DNA of 64,000 nucleotides from Molanna angustata (taxonomy: Eukaryota > Arthropoda > Insecta > Trichoptera > Molannidae). The stretch covers positions 19,000,570 through 19,064,569 of the forward strand of contig OY754981.1 in the NCBI GenBank assembly GCA_963576475.1. Reading direction: 5' to 3'. Made by a program: the position numbers and the translations under genes. The notes below the pieces were generated by a model. The model was not told where the DNA came from. It made no database searches and saw nothing but the letters and a program-made list of their open reading frames with translations. Positions 1-11,345 of this stretch are shown here, piece by piece (the stretch's first letter is position 1; every line of letters begins with the position of its first letter).

Positions 1-340
1 TTATGGGACAAATTATTATCGAACCGCGAATTTTAGGATTTGGCAAAAATAAATGGGACTACAAGTAAACACATTTAGTTATTATTGCTATTTTACAATA
101 GGATGTTGTTCAAAACACACAAAGTTTTCTCTCGCTTGCACGAATATCAAATTTTGATATGTTTCCCGGAAAGATGTAAATTCAGTCTCATTTATTTATT
201 CAAGATCACGTAATTCTTCACACAAATCGTGATATCCCCCATAAATATGCCTCTCTAAGTACACAATATTAGTTTCACTTCTCTGCCGTACATACTTCTT
301 GAGTATTTTATATACGTACATCCATGACAGTAGCTGGCGG
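1..340. other. AT-rich DNA, no feature seen
   Basis: I see no coding signal, RNA gene or recognisable repeat here. Short open frames on the minus strand near 196-533 run through the CpG-rich block that follows and match nothing I recognise. Confidence 0.5.
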
Positions 341-600
341 CAGAGGGAAAGGTTCGCGCACACGTAGGACAGAGCCGCCGCGTCGCACCGCATCGCATTG
401 AATTCGCTTGTATCCGCACCGCATCGCTTCGCAATCGCGTTCGCTTTGAATCGCCTACGTAGGACGTAGCATAAGCGATAGTAAATGTATGAAATTGGTC
501 GCTATGACAACACGTGACAGCCACAAATTTCATACATTTCTATCGCTTAGCGATATAACGCTTAGCTTTAATGGCATGTTGTCTAGGGGGGCTGATTCGC
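341..600. repeat. CpG-rich segment with a hairpin
   Basis: This block is far richer in CG dinucleotides than its surroundings, with repeated 'cgcatcgc' and 'aatcgc' words. It ends in an inverted repeat: the arm at 475-496 (GCGATAGTAAATGTATGAAATT) is matched by the complement at 526-546 with one indel, around a loop of about 30 nt. It is probably the end of a DNA transposon or a MITE, but I could not find the partner terminus or a target-site duplication. Confidence 0.4.
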
Positions 601-745
601 TAAGAACCTACCTTTGCAACGCAGAATAATACGCGGTAGGTAGGTAGGTATGTTTTCATCGTGATAGTCGATCATTTGAATGTACGCAAGTAGGTAAGTT
701 CTAAACGAAAAATTGAAATCGGGATCGAATTCGAGTTTCAAGAAT

Positions 746-1257
746 AAAGTGCACTTTAAACGGACACTATTTTCAACGCGACCCGGTTTCCAACGCTTAA
801 AATAGTATCCAAAATACAGGTTACTCCAAACATCGCTTTACACGCAACGCTTAAAACACCATCCAAAATATAGGTTACTCCGAGCATCGCTTTACAGTAG
901 GTACTTTACACAGTTTACACAATTATTTGTGCAAATTTTTAATATAATATAAATAAATGTATATCGAAAAATTATATAATAATTATAATATAAATATAGT
1001 ATATCGAAATTTTAGACACTTTCCAAATAAACAAAATACGTCGCGAGCGAATGTCACACGTAAAAGTCAACGCAAACGGCAGCCATTTTGACTCGTCGGT
1101 AACGACGACAGCGAATAATTTTACAGATTTCTGTTTTACCAAAAAGGATGAAAATCGCGTTGAAAATAGAACACGTTCTATTTTTTTGCTCATCGCGTTG
1201 AAAATCCCGTCGAAAACCTGAAACCCGTTGAAAATAGTGTTCGTGTAAAGTGCACTT
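746..1257. mobile_element. Short TIR DNA element (MITE-like), about 0.5 kb
   Basis: The two ends are inverted repeats of about 40 bp. The left end reads AAGTGCACTTTAAACGG and continues ACACTATTTTCAACG. The right end, reverse-complemented, reads AAGTGCACTTTACACGA and continues ACACTATTTTCAACG. A TA dinucleotide flanks both ends, which would suit a Tc1/mariner-like target duplication, although the two ends differ by one base next to it. The interior encodes no recognisable transposase, so the element is non-autonomous or degenerate. Confidence 0.65.
791..895. repeat. 54-bp direct duplication inside the TIR element
   Basis: Two head-to-tail copies begin at 791 and 845. Each starts CAACGCTTAAAA and ends ATCGCTTTAC. 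They differ at a handful of positions (for example ATAGTATCC versus CACCATCC), so the duplication is not recent. Confidence 0.7.
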
Positions 1258-2721
1258 AACGCTACTGGTTGATCTCTTTGTGTGAGGAGATGATGATGTT
1301 TTATGAGGTGGTGGTTGTGAGTGAAGAAAAATGTGATTGAAAGATGTGTGGAACGGGAATCATCACCTGGTTCATAATTGCTTATTTTATCACTAAAAAT
1401 TGTTAACTACTAGTCCTAAAAAGGATTTCCTAGATGGGCAGCAGTAATCTACTTTTTGTTGTCATTATAAATATGGTGTGATAGAAATATTATTATTTTA
1501 ATTGATTCTCGGGCAACTTAACAGGTAGGTACTATTTTTTATATGCATAATTTATAACTTCACATTCATATAATTTATAAGTATTATACATATCCATCTC
1601 ATTATGTATGTATAGCCCGTACCGAGGTGGAATATTTTACAGCATATTAAATATCTATATCAAAATACAGGACATCATCATATTGTTTCTGGTACTTATT
1701 TCAAAGGTAGGTATAGGTAGGTACTATGTCAAGTTTTACTTTCAAGATTACATGTTGCCGACAAATAACAAAGTGGTCAATATTTTTAAATTAGTGGAAA
1801 AATATTTGTTTTTACTTATTTTTAAGTAATTTTATATAATGGAATTTCATTACGAATTAGCAGTCAAAAAAATAATTATACTTCAATTAAATAAAAGACG
1901 TGTTTTTTCTATGTAAATTTAAAACTTAATTTCTCATAAAAACTCTTGGTTAGACAAATTTTTACTAATGATAGATTTAAACATTTTTTTGAAATTCATA
2001 GAAATTCCCAGATCAAATTTTTATCACTTCAAAGTCGTAGTTAGAAATGCCTCACAGTTATATTATGAAGTATTCAATTAAGCATCGATATGGATATGGT
2101 TATTAAGTTGTAAAAGCATATGTTTAACAGTATATTAACAGTGAAATAATAATAAAGTCTATTTAGATATCTAACATCACATATCAACATGTATATAGGT
2201 GTATTATGTATTATTAATGGGAAGCTTTAACACCCTAAAAGCTCCAGGCTAACGTACCTGTATATATTCTTCGTGGGTGCGAGATCTCTAATAGTAGGTA
2301 CCTACTTATCATTTGTGGACTATCATTTGTCTAAACGTTAAAATAACAGGGTGGTTTAAACATCAATGAGTTATTTGATTAATTGAAAAAAAACACACAT
2401 TTTATTTTTCGGTGATTATATAACGATTATATATATTTTTTTATATCATCACTTGTTTAGATGTAATTTAATTTTTAATAAACATCATTCTTATTCGATT
2501 TCTTTTGTTCCGTGTAGGAAATTTAGATATTTTTATGAACGGTTTTTGTTGTTTTGCCTTATTTTTTCAGTATTTAATGACAATTATTTTATCCGTAAAT
2601 GCACTGAAATAAATGTTTGTTAAAATTAACCGAACTATGGTGACTACAAGTTCGATGGTCACAATTTTTTTTTCAGTGTGTATGATATTTTTTTGCTGTG
2701 TGATTTCATAATTTTTATGCT
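1258..2721. other. AT-rich DNA with one SINE scrap
   Basis: No gene is visible. At about 1503-1535 there is a fragment (CTCGGGCAACTTAACAGGTA) that matches the 3' tail of the window's first SINE family on the minus strand. The rest shows only A/T homopolymers and scattered GGTAGGTA words. Confidence 0.5.
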
Positions 2722-4215
2722 TCTTTTTTACTCTTCACTACCCCAAAGGGACAGTTAGTAGTCGGGAGTTATAAATTCGTAATTTGTAAGTTATTTTTTT
2801 TATAACAGTTTATCAACTAGTATCATACTAAATTTCTATTCTAAAGGTTTTATCACAATGTATCTGTGTGTGTATGTGCTCTGTGCTACGTGCTTTTTGC
2901 TATGTGCTATATGATATGTGCTATATGCTATGTGCTATATGCTATATGCTATGTGCTATATGCTATGTGCTATATGCTATGTGCTATATGCTATGTGCTA
3001 TGTGGTATAGTATGATCTTTGCTATGTGCTATTTATGCTATGTGCCTATTATGAATTATGTCATGATAATTTTGTGGGTACGGCTATGTGCTATATGCTA
3101 TGTGCTATGTGTTATAGTATGATCTTTGCTATGTGCTATTTATGCTATGTGCCTATTATGAATTATGTCATGATAATTTTGTGGGTACGGCTATGTGCTA
3201 TATGCTATGTGCTATGTGTTATAGTATGATCTTTGCTATGTGCTATTTATGCTATGTGCCTATTATGAATTATGTCATGATAATTTTGTGGGTACGGCTA
3301 TGTGCTATATGCTATGTGCTATGTGTTATAGTATGATCTTTGCTATGTGCTATTTATGCTATGTGCCTATTATGAATTATGTCATGATAATTTTGTGGGT
3401 TCGGCTATGTGCTATATGCTATGTGCTATATGCTATGTGCTATGTGGTATAGTATGATCTTTGCTATGTGCTATTTATGCTATGTGCCTATTATGAATTA
3501 TGTCATGATAATTTTGTGGGTACGGCTATGTGCTATATGCTATGTGCTATGTGTTATAGTATGATCTTTGCTATGTGCTATTTATGCTATGTGCCTATTA
3601 TGAATTATGTCATGATAATTTTGTGGGAACGGCTATGTGCTATATGCTATGTGCTATGTGTTATAGTATGATCTTTGCTATGTGCTATTTATGCTATGTG
3701 CCTATTATGTATTATGTCATGATAATTTTGTGGGTACGGCTATGTGCTATATGCTATGTGCTATGTGTTATAGTATGATCTTTGCTATGTGCTATTTATG
3801 CTATGTGCCTATTATGAATTATGTCATGATAATTTTGTGGGTTCGGCTATGTGCTATATGCTATGTGCTATATGCTATGTGCTATGTGGTATAGTATGAT
3901 CTTTGCTATGTGCTATTTATGCTATGTGCCTATTATGAATTATGTCATGATAATTTTGTGGGTACGGCTATGTGCTATATGCTATGTGCTATGTGTTATA
4001 GTATGATCTTTGCTATGTGCTATTTATGCTATGTGCCTATTATGAATTATGTCATGATAATTTTGTGGGTTCGACTATGTGCTATATGCTATGTGCTATA
4101 TGCTATGTGCTATGTGGTATAGTATGATCTTTGCTATGTGCTATTTATGCTATGTGCCTATTATGAATAATGTCATGATAATTTTGTGGGTACGGCGTAT
4201 TATGTACGTATGGCG
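2722..4215 (+). mobile_element. Dispersed 'TACTCCTCAC' element, copy A, hosting a satellite
   Basis: The start (TTTTTTACTCTTCACTACCC, then CGGGAGTTAT) matches the left end of elements at 50504 (+) and 58199 (-). Copy A also shares with copy C the words ATCAACTAGTATCA and CACAATGTATCTGTGTGTGT that precede a run of GTGCTAT words. In copies B and C this run is only about 60-80 bp long. Here it has grown into a 1.3-kb array. After the array only a short match (TACGGCGT) remains, so the right half of the element is lost or diverged. No protein is encoded. Confidence 0.65.
2868..4196 (+). repeat. 107/121-bp satellite with 442-bp higher-order repeat
   Basis: After an irregular GTGCTAT/ATGCTAT run (2868-3010), units headed by TATGATCTTTGCTATGTGC start at 3011, 3118, 3225, 3332, 3453, 3560, 3667, 3774, 3895, 4002 and 4123. 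The spacings are 107,107,107,121,107,107,107,121,107,121. The 121-bp type carries one extra 14-bp word (TATGTGCTATATGC). It always has GGGTTCG in place of GGGTACG and ends GTGGTATAG rather than GTGTTATAG. Units are otherwise nearly identical. Overlapping 67-70-codon open frames in the array are by-products of the repeat. Confidence 0.97.
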
Positions 4216-5656
4216 TAACATTTTTTTTATTGTCTCGAATTTATATTGATAATATCATACGTGTAAAGCGCACGAACAAAGAACTAATTAGTTTTCCAAA
4301 TATTTAATTTGTTTTCTTGTCATGGATATTTTTAAAATAATTTATACAACAAAAATTCAAAATGCATTCAGGGATTGTCGACCTTCTTCGAGGAAAATAA
4401 AAGATAATTTTATACGGATTTTCATTATGAATAAATATAATAAGTTAGTATTAATATAATGAATAGCTTGTAGCATAAACAAATATAAACGCCTCACCTC
4501 GCCTCGCCTATGTAAACGAATTAAGAAGTCAGACCCGTTTGTATGGCAGTATTGGAAGGAGTAATCCTGAGGCTGTATAGTTTTTTGATAAGAGATAATA
4601 TTACCTGTAATCATCTAGTTTTTTCAGCGCCACTTATAAACTTATAATAAATCAATTATTATTGACAAGGATATTTTCACATTTAAAAAAATGTTTTAAA
4701 CAAAATTGAAAATATTGAAGTGTCTTATTTATATTTTTAAAAATAATGAATACAATATTGAGACAACATTAACATAAAAAAAACTGACAACTGACATGAA
4801 CATTATGTCATGTTGCAGCACACTCTGGTGGTAAAAAAATGAACTGCTCTCAAAGAAGACCTTAGTACCTACTTAAATAAAATACGAAGACACTGGACAG
4901 ATTCAAGTGAACATTAAGTGAAAACTTGTTGTTATGAAACGCAATTTTTTTAAAGTCGACATTAAGTCTCTTTTCTTTTTTATGAAACTTCTGTAACAAA
5001 AGCATTATTTAGTTAAAATTATTACGAGTATAAAAACACAGTTTTAATCCACGTATGAGTTATGTGCAATGAGCCTTGTCGCCTCTTAGGATTATGGTGT
5101 AAAAAACGAAAGCGCTCAGGCTCATTGTATAAGGATTGTATCAGAATAGAATATTTTCTTCACAAATATCTCATATTATACTTTGGTCGTGAAAACCTAA
5201 AGGATCACTCATACATAAATATTTGTTTAAATACTTGCTTTATATTTTTATATAATCGGTACAAACTCTAATTAATTGCTTTCATAGAAATTCAGACAAG
5301 TTTCTACATAAATAGGGATAAAAATAATAAAAAAATCATTCATGCCTATTCAAGAATTGATAAAGCATACTAATGCACCAATGGGATATTTTCACAAAAA
5401 AAATATAACGGCAATTAATGGTAGTTTTTGTTTTTTTTTTGACGTGTAAAAAATAAACGAGATAAAATTGTTTTACGAAACGATATTTTGTACGGCACCA
5501 TTTTGCATTACTGCAGATTACTGTAGTGTGTGTGCTGATTACTGTAGTAGTATAGTGTTCCAACACGTCAACCATTTGAATGGACTATTATGCGTCATTC
5601 TGCGTATATGTATGAAAGCATAGGTACCTAAAACATTTCCTGCAAAGGGGCAGAAT
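4216..5656. other. AT-rich DNA, no feature seen
   Basis: No coding, RNA or repeat signature that I can support. A short block at 4490-4520 (CGCCTCACCTCGCCTCGCC) is slightly GC-rich but has no context. Confidence 0.45.
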
Positions 5657-5790
5657 ACAGTTTCCATTTTCGGAAAGGATAGTGGTGAATGTAGCGATAA
5701 TATCTCGTTTTGCTACGATTTAAACCTAAAATGGATAAAAGTTCATAAGTCAGGCGAGTGACTCAAATGCAACCGGTGACTTTAAACTTC
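5657..5790 (+). repeat. 135-bp dispersed repeat, forward copy
   Basis: The segment begins ACAGTTTCCATTTTCGG and ends GTGACTTTAAACTT. It is about 90% or more identical by eye to the complement of 6690-6824. The pair would fold into a long stem with a loop of about 0.9 kb. Its class is unknown, and neither copy shows clear target-site duplications. Confidence 0.8.
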
Positions 5791-6557
5791 ATTTTAATGA
5801 AATTTTCTGCGCATTTAACCGCATTGGGTGGAAATTTTGAAGTGCGAGAGGATAATAAAAAGAAATTGCCGTTGACAGCTGTAATAAACACAATTTAAGT
5901 AAGAGTAAAAAATAAAATTAAAAGGGAATAATCACCCTTGGAGTCATGAGGTGAGTAGGTGAGAGAAACGATAAATAAGGGATTCAGCATCTTGAGGGAT
6001 GAACTTTGACAGAAAGTGAAGCTGTTAAGATTCAAATGATTTAAGGTTTTTTACTTTTTTATATGCACATCAATATTTTTTTACTTTCCAATATAATGGA
6101 ATACTGGAGATTTAAGGGGAGAATGAAAACCCTCCATTTAGATATTCGATTTTTAATTTTTTTCTATATTTGTAGAATAGGTACTCTTGCTACATACCAT
6201 AGAACGAGACTTGATCTGCTGATTGCACAATATTTCAAACGTATTTTTTATATTAAATTCGCAACAAGTATCACGTAGCGAGTTCTTACTAATATGTATC
6301 ATCGCGATATTTTTTATCGTTTAATGTATAGCGTATTGCATTCTATATAAAATTGTCATCTGCACAGTCCATACTTGACTATATTTTTCGACGTAATCTT
6401 CGTAGTCACCAATGTTATTATTTAATGTACATTCAATTTTTCTATCTGGATACTCAAATTTATAAGAGAGGAAAATTTGAACTTATTTCGTAAAAAAAAT
6501 GTAAGATAAACGGTATTTCACAGAGAACCAAGAAAAATGTGTTTTTTCCATGCATTT

Positions 6558-6922
6558 TTTATTTTTATTTTATATTACTTCTCGGACAACTAACAGGTAC
6601 TATGTCAAATATTTATATAACACACACCCAATAACAAGTTGCCACATTCTCGAGACTTACTATATTAATCGTCTCACAGAAAAACTGTGAAAGTTTAAAG
6701 TCACCTATTGCATTTGAGTCACTCGCCTAACTTATGAACTTTTATCCATCTTAGGTTTGAATCGTAGCAAAACGAGATATTATCGCTACATTCACCACTA
6801 TCCTTTCCGAAAATGGAAACTGTAATCTGTGTCAATTAAAAACTGTGTCTCCACCGGGAATCGAACCCGGGACCTTTGGATCAGCAGCCAGGTACCCAAC
6901 CAACTGAGCCACGAAGGCCGAT
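6558..6922 (-). mobile_element. tRNA-derived SINE (family 1), interrupted
   Basis: Read on the minus strand, the head at 6841-6922 is tRNA-like: an A-box region (GTGGCTCAGTTGG) and a B box (GGTTCGATTCCCGG), followed by GGAGACACAG. The tail (6558-6687) has the family's body and end (AATGTGGCAACTTG, TATTTGACATAGTACCTG) and an A/T-rich terminus. Between head and tail, at 6690-6824, lies a foreign 135-bp repeat, so this copy is split. Intact relatives lie at 31688, 48412 and 58761. The family would have been transcribed by RNA polymerase III and moved by LINE reverse transcriptase. Confidence 0.85.
6690..6824 (-). repeat. 135-bp dispersed repeat inside a SINE
   Basis: This is the inverted partner of 5657-5790. 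It sits where the SINE body would continue from AATTGTG to CTGTGAGACG, and about 16 bp of the SINE are replaced or unrecognisable at the junction. Confidence 0.8.
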
Positions 6923-7996
6923 AAATAACAATAAATAACAATTCATATAATACTGACCCGACAGACCTTGTCCTGCCCGAATATTAGATATCCTGCTTTT
7001 ATGCGATTGCAAAAATGATTATTTCATATTTCTCGAGTGTTGATTCTTGATGAAGTTCCATTATAAATGATATTATGGATTACTTACAATAAGTTACAAA
7101 AAACACAATTATTATATAAACACTTGATAACTGACGCCTTTAGCTAAGAGTATCTACAGAAAGGTACATAAAAAACTAAACATTGCCAATTCGACATTAG
7201 CGCCACATAAACAAATAAAAAAATTCATCAAAATCGGTTCAAAATTGAGGTTCGGAAATTGAGTTTTTTTTTTAATTTTAAATAATTTTCTACTTCGATT
7301 GAATTTCATATGGGTTTGAGTGTCATTCAAAAAGAAGTGTACAATCCCTGAAGGAAATGGAATCTACTATAAAAATTAGCATTGTAAATTCTCACCCCAG
7401 AGAGAGGGAGTCGAAAAAAAGTAAAAAAATGGGGTAGAAGATGGTTGAGATCTTGTACCCTCCAAGTAATTTTTGTTGTGAGACGAAATTAACGAATAAA
7501 AATAGCATCAGGTTTGTGCCATAAATTCAGCAAGGGGGTTGGAAGGGAGTGGAGGTGGCGGGCGGTGGACGGTAGGTAACAGTTGATTGTAACAGCAGGT
7601 ACTAATGTTGCCTACAAAGCAAAGAAAGATAAAGAAAATAACATTATTTATTTCCAAATAAAACGATATTACGTTGGCAATAGACACCTATCCAAAGAAA
7701 AGCAAGTACCTACTTACTTATCATTATTTATTTATTTATTTCATCATTGAATTAATAATGTTGCAGATTTGATTATAAAACATTATAAAAAAAATTGAAA
7801 GTATAATATGAAGTGTAAAGAAATTTTATTAAACGCTATTTGAATTATTAATTATTTTGTTTAAAAAATTTTATGAGATACTGGGAATAAACACGAAAAA
7901 AAAACACCAAAATACAAAATAAAACAATTTATATTTTCGGAGTTAAATAACTTTGGGAAACCTTTTGAGCAATTTAAATTTTTATAAAATTAACGA
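6923..7996. other. AT-rich DNA, no feature seen
   Basis: No gene or repeat is recognised. A small GC-rich patch at 7545-7585 (GGAGGTGGCGGGCGGTGG) stands alone. Confidence 0.45.
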
Positions 7997-8835
7997 ATAA
8001 AATATGAATAAAAGCCAATAGACAAATGGGTTTCATTCTTCGCATTTCGAAACCTTTCTCTGTACCATTTACCTTCCAATTGTTATACATGGCATATGTC
8101 AGATCACACCTTGAGTTCGCATCCATCATATGGAATCCCCAATATCGAACATATATTGATCGTATTGAGAAAGTTCAAGATAATTTTTTCAATTATTTAA
8201 CATATCGTTTTAGGGAAAACCAATGCAAACTATTAAGTTTAAATAAGCGTAGAAAGGTGTTCGATTTGATATTTTTATTTAAAATAGTGAATTGCTTTGT
8301 GGATTCTGCATATCTGCTGGAGAAAATTGCCTTTCGTTGCTCTTTACGCAGTACTAGATCGTATGAATTATTTGCTATTCCTATGTGTAAAACTAATTAT
8401 GCGCAGAACTCTTTTGTCAGACGCTGTTGTAAATTGTATAATTCTGTCATTTAGTCTGATATAGATATTCCATAACGATTTTGCAGTTTTTAAAAGAAAA
8501 CTTTTTAATATTGTGTGAAAAGAATACTTTTTAACTTATATGTGGGTACGTGTTAACTGTTTTCTTTTTTTTCTTTTCATTTCTTGGCTGGTTAACTGGT
8601 TAATTATTTTATTATTTTTATTTTTTACTATGTTATGTTTTATTTCAATCTTGTTTATTCTTCCTCTTGCTATAACTAATGTTTTTTCCTTCATAAAGTA
8701 TCTTATTGTAAACCATTTATGGAAACTTTGCTGGTTTATTTGATAATCATTTTGTACCATTACAATTTATTTATAAAACTGTATGTTTCCTTGATAAATA
8801 AATAAAAAGAAATAAAATAAAAAAATAAAATAGAA
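7997..8835 (+). pseudogene. jockey/CR1-like LINE, 3' fragment of reverse transcriptase ORF
   Basis: The reading frame from about 7997 encodes the C-terminal part of a non-LTR reverse transcriptase, after the catalytic motifs. Recognisable blocks are KANRQMGFILR, YVRSHLEFASIIWNPQY, RIEKVQDNFFNYL and MCKTNYAQNSF. These are typical of the thumb/C-terminal region of insect jockey/CR1-type LINEs. The frame hits a TAG at 8452. The expected final block (IFHNDFAVFKRKLFNIV) continues in a shifted frame to about 8519, so the copy is dead. The 3' UTR runs to an A-rich AAATAAA tail near 8790-8835. The catalytic domain and endonuclease are missing, as is usual after 5' truncation. Confidence 0.85.
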
Positions 8836-8919
8836 AACAGTATTTTTCCACAAATTTGATTTGTTACGAAAGAACGTTTTCGCCGAGGTGACTCGGCATC
8901 ATAGGCATCATACGTATCA

Positions 8920-9005
8920 TTACGCCATGTCCCTTACGGGGTAAGCAGAGAGAACTGAGCGCCATACTCCTCTATTTTTACACACACTCCCGGCTTCCTT
9001 TACAT
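8920..9005 (-). pseudogene. LINE C-terminal scrap ending 'SAYPVRDMA'
   Basis: On the minus strand the segment reads VCKNRGVWRSVLSAYPVRDMA-stop (TAA at 8920-8922), with EAGS before it. The same C-terminus appears, with changes, at 49554 (+) and 21047 (-). This is the end of one LINE protein family (RTE-like, to judge from the 21-kb copy, which keeps upstream motifs). Only about 28 codons are left. Confidence 0.65.
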
Positions 9006-10689
9006 GATCAAGTTTGGAGTTTGTGGATAAATATTTTACTATATTTAATTCGATAATTTTAAAATTTATTTCAATATTTTTTAAACAAAAGCTTTAGAAT
9101 TATTAATTTAATATATTGAATTCATTTTATTCAAACTGCGAATGAGCAATTATATACGACCGGTTTCGAAGCTACCGCTTCTATCTCTGTTATCATCAGT
9201 CCAGAAAAAACATTTTTTTGTGGAACTAAAATGTAAACATGGATCCTTGTAATGATCCTTGTGTGTGCCATACAATCTCAGTTCCACTATACTGTATATA
9301 AATATAATAGGTATCTTTTAGCCAAAACTGGGCGTATCTTATATAATGAGTTTCAAGTTAGTTAGGTACCTAAATGTTTGTAGACTAACCGATATGAAAT
9401 TAATATATAATATATTTGATGTACATAGGTACACATATACTTTATTTAAATGCAAATAGTAGGTATATTATAATGTGTGAGTACATATATTGGTTGTTCG
9501 ATACGTAGATATATGTATATTATAATATGTAGGTACATACTTGAGACAAACATGGTATTTCAATTAAACCTCTTTAGTTCCCCGACTATTGGCGATGCAT
9601 CAACACTAAAAAATAAATAAGTACTGCGAGAGATTTTGGAAGAAAAAAACAAACACACAAACCTTGGTCCAACTGTTTGACCAATAAAGCCTCAGCCACA
9701 CCATACCACATAACTGTTGGTTTTATTATTAACACGAGTTTTTCTGCTCTTTTATGTTTTGATCTTCAGTAAGCGCTAAGTTACATATGTGATTTCTATG
9801 CGATCGTTGAGGATTATATTCTCAATAAAGAAGACATTCATTAAAAAATTTGATTAATCTTCACATTGAAAAAAAATGTCATTCGGTAATAAACTCGGCA
9901 TTTGCACTTGGTGAAAGGAATTTATTTTGTTAAACTATTGTATTTTAGGTACATTTCATAAATAGTGTTTTGGTTAATATAAACCTAAAAGTAAAAATAT
10001 CATTGTTTATTCATATTCTGTTGTGATACGAAACACCTGATGCAATAGTTTTAGATTTATATGAAAATATTTCAAGATATTTAGATGATCTTATCGAGTA
10101 GCACATTGATATAAAAAATATTTTACACTGGTTTCAACGTAAACATATTAATTTGTATGAAAACAAAATCAAAACATCAACAACAAAAATCTCACTTTGT
10201 TCAGCGTCTCAGCGTGTCACTTTGTCTCACTTACGCATATTAAATTTAATAAAGCGCGACAGAGAGAGACCATCTTGGTATGGGACGAAGTCTTTCGACA
10301 ATCGTTTGGCTCTGAGTAACTCCAAACTATGCCGACTATAACGAACCATAACCACAGATCGCCAAAATTTATAAGATAAATTTGGATTTAGAAGGTATGT
10401 ATGTAAAATTGTGTTGAATTTTTTTTTATCCAAGTATGTCATACGATACGCATCAACTCTAAAGATGTGACGGGACCTTAATACTGATTTTTCTCCGTCC
10501 TAGTCTAAACACTGACAGGTTTTTGATGTTTGTTTATTTAATAATATTCAACCGTTGTGGTGGATCAGAGTAGGTACTAAGTCGAAAAGCAGTGGCGAAA
10601 ATTTGTAATAACCAGCAGATTTCATTTTAGTTATAGTGGTCATTTAATGAATTCCTCAATAGTTAAACAAAAATTAATAACTGGAAAAT
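9006..10689. other. AT-rich DNA, no gene seen
   Basis: At 9158-9203 the words GACCGGTTTCGAAGCTACCG and CTGTTATCATCAG resemble 20000-20035 (AGGTTTCGAAGCGACCG), so an old shared repeat is likely. Short frames near 10153-10442 match nothing. Confidence 0.45.
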
Positions 10690-11345
10690 TAACACCGCGC
10701 CGTTTATGTGATAGCGAATTTCTCTGCCATTTTTCACCGTTCAAGTCAGTGCCTCGCAGCCATACGCCTATACAGTTCTGACTATGGTCTTGTAAATCCT
10801 TCCTTCTTCTAATATCTGTTGGATCTTCATTGTGTTATATTTGTTAGGATTGCATATATTTTTTTACGATTGAGCCAAGGTATGTCAATTGGTTTCTTCG
10901 TCGCTTCATAGATGGCGATGGTGTTTTTATGCTTATTTTCAAATGAAAGGATTTTGATGAATTTATAGGTACCTACATATAGAACTTTCAAAAATTGGAT
11001 TGATGGGGAACTCAATAAAAAGGCATAACTGGTGAACGTTGCGCAACCATGTAAAGTTATCACGTTAACCAGTGGATGACAGGTCGTTAGCCCTCTAGGT
11101 GTCTTAATTTCCCGTTCTTCCTATAATATTCCAAATTCGTCTCCATTGAGATATTAAAAATTGTCATTAAACTGTATCATTCCTCCTGATGTCAATTTCG
11201 TTTCTTGTACATTAATTTGTAGTCCGACATCAAGGGCCGCTGCATCAAGGAGATCAAATATTTATTTGATAGCTGTTAGTGATGAATCCAGATGGACTTC
11301 TAGAAATTGCATTGTATGGAATTCCACGACCACCAAAGAGATGTA
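10690..11345 (-). pseudogene. RTE-like LINE reverse transcriptase remnant
   Basis: Minus-strand reading gives two recognisable RT blocks. One, at about 11170-11260, reads LLDAAALDVGLQINVQETK with GGMIQFNDNF after it, the palm-to-thumb 'GLxIN..KTK' region that normally follows the YADD motif. The other, at about 10742-10795, reads IYKTIVRTV-stop-AYGCEALT, the conserved 'YKTLIRPVLTYGSE' block. In-frame stops and frameshifts separate them, and the segment between (11010-11165) is a dispersed repeat also present at 14355. The element is a fossil. Confidence 0.6.
11010..11165 (-). repeat. Dispersed repeat, copy 1 of 2
   Basis: The plus strand reads AAAAGGCATAACTGGTGAAC, continuing GTTGCGCAA, with GTAAAGTTATCACG, CAGTGGATGACAGGTCGT and CGTCTCCATTGAGATA further on. 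The same order of words occurs at 14355-14515. The sequence probably belongs to the RTE-like element around it. Confidence 0.7.

Noticed and set aside
2868..4122. Series of similar 67-84-codon frames
   Set aside because: They follow the 107/121-bp satellite units and have Met/Cys/Tyr-rich composition dictated by the GTGCTAT words.
2868..4196. CRISPR array
   Set aside because: The units are contiguous satellite monomers without unique spacers, in a eukaryotic genome.
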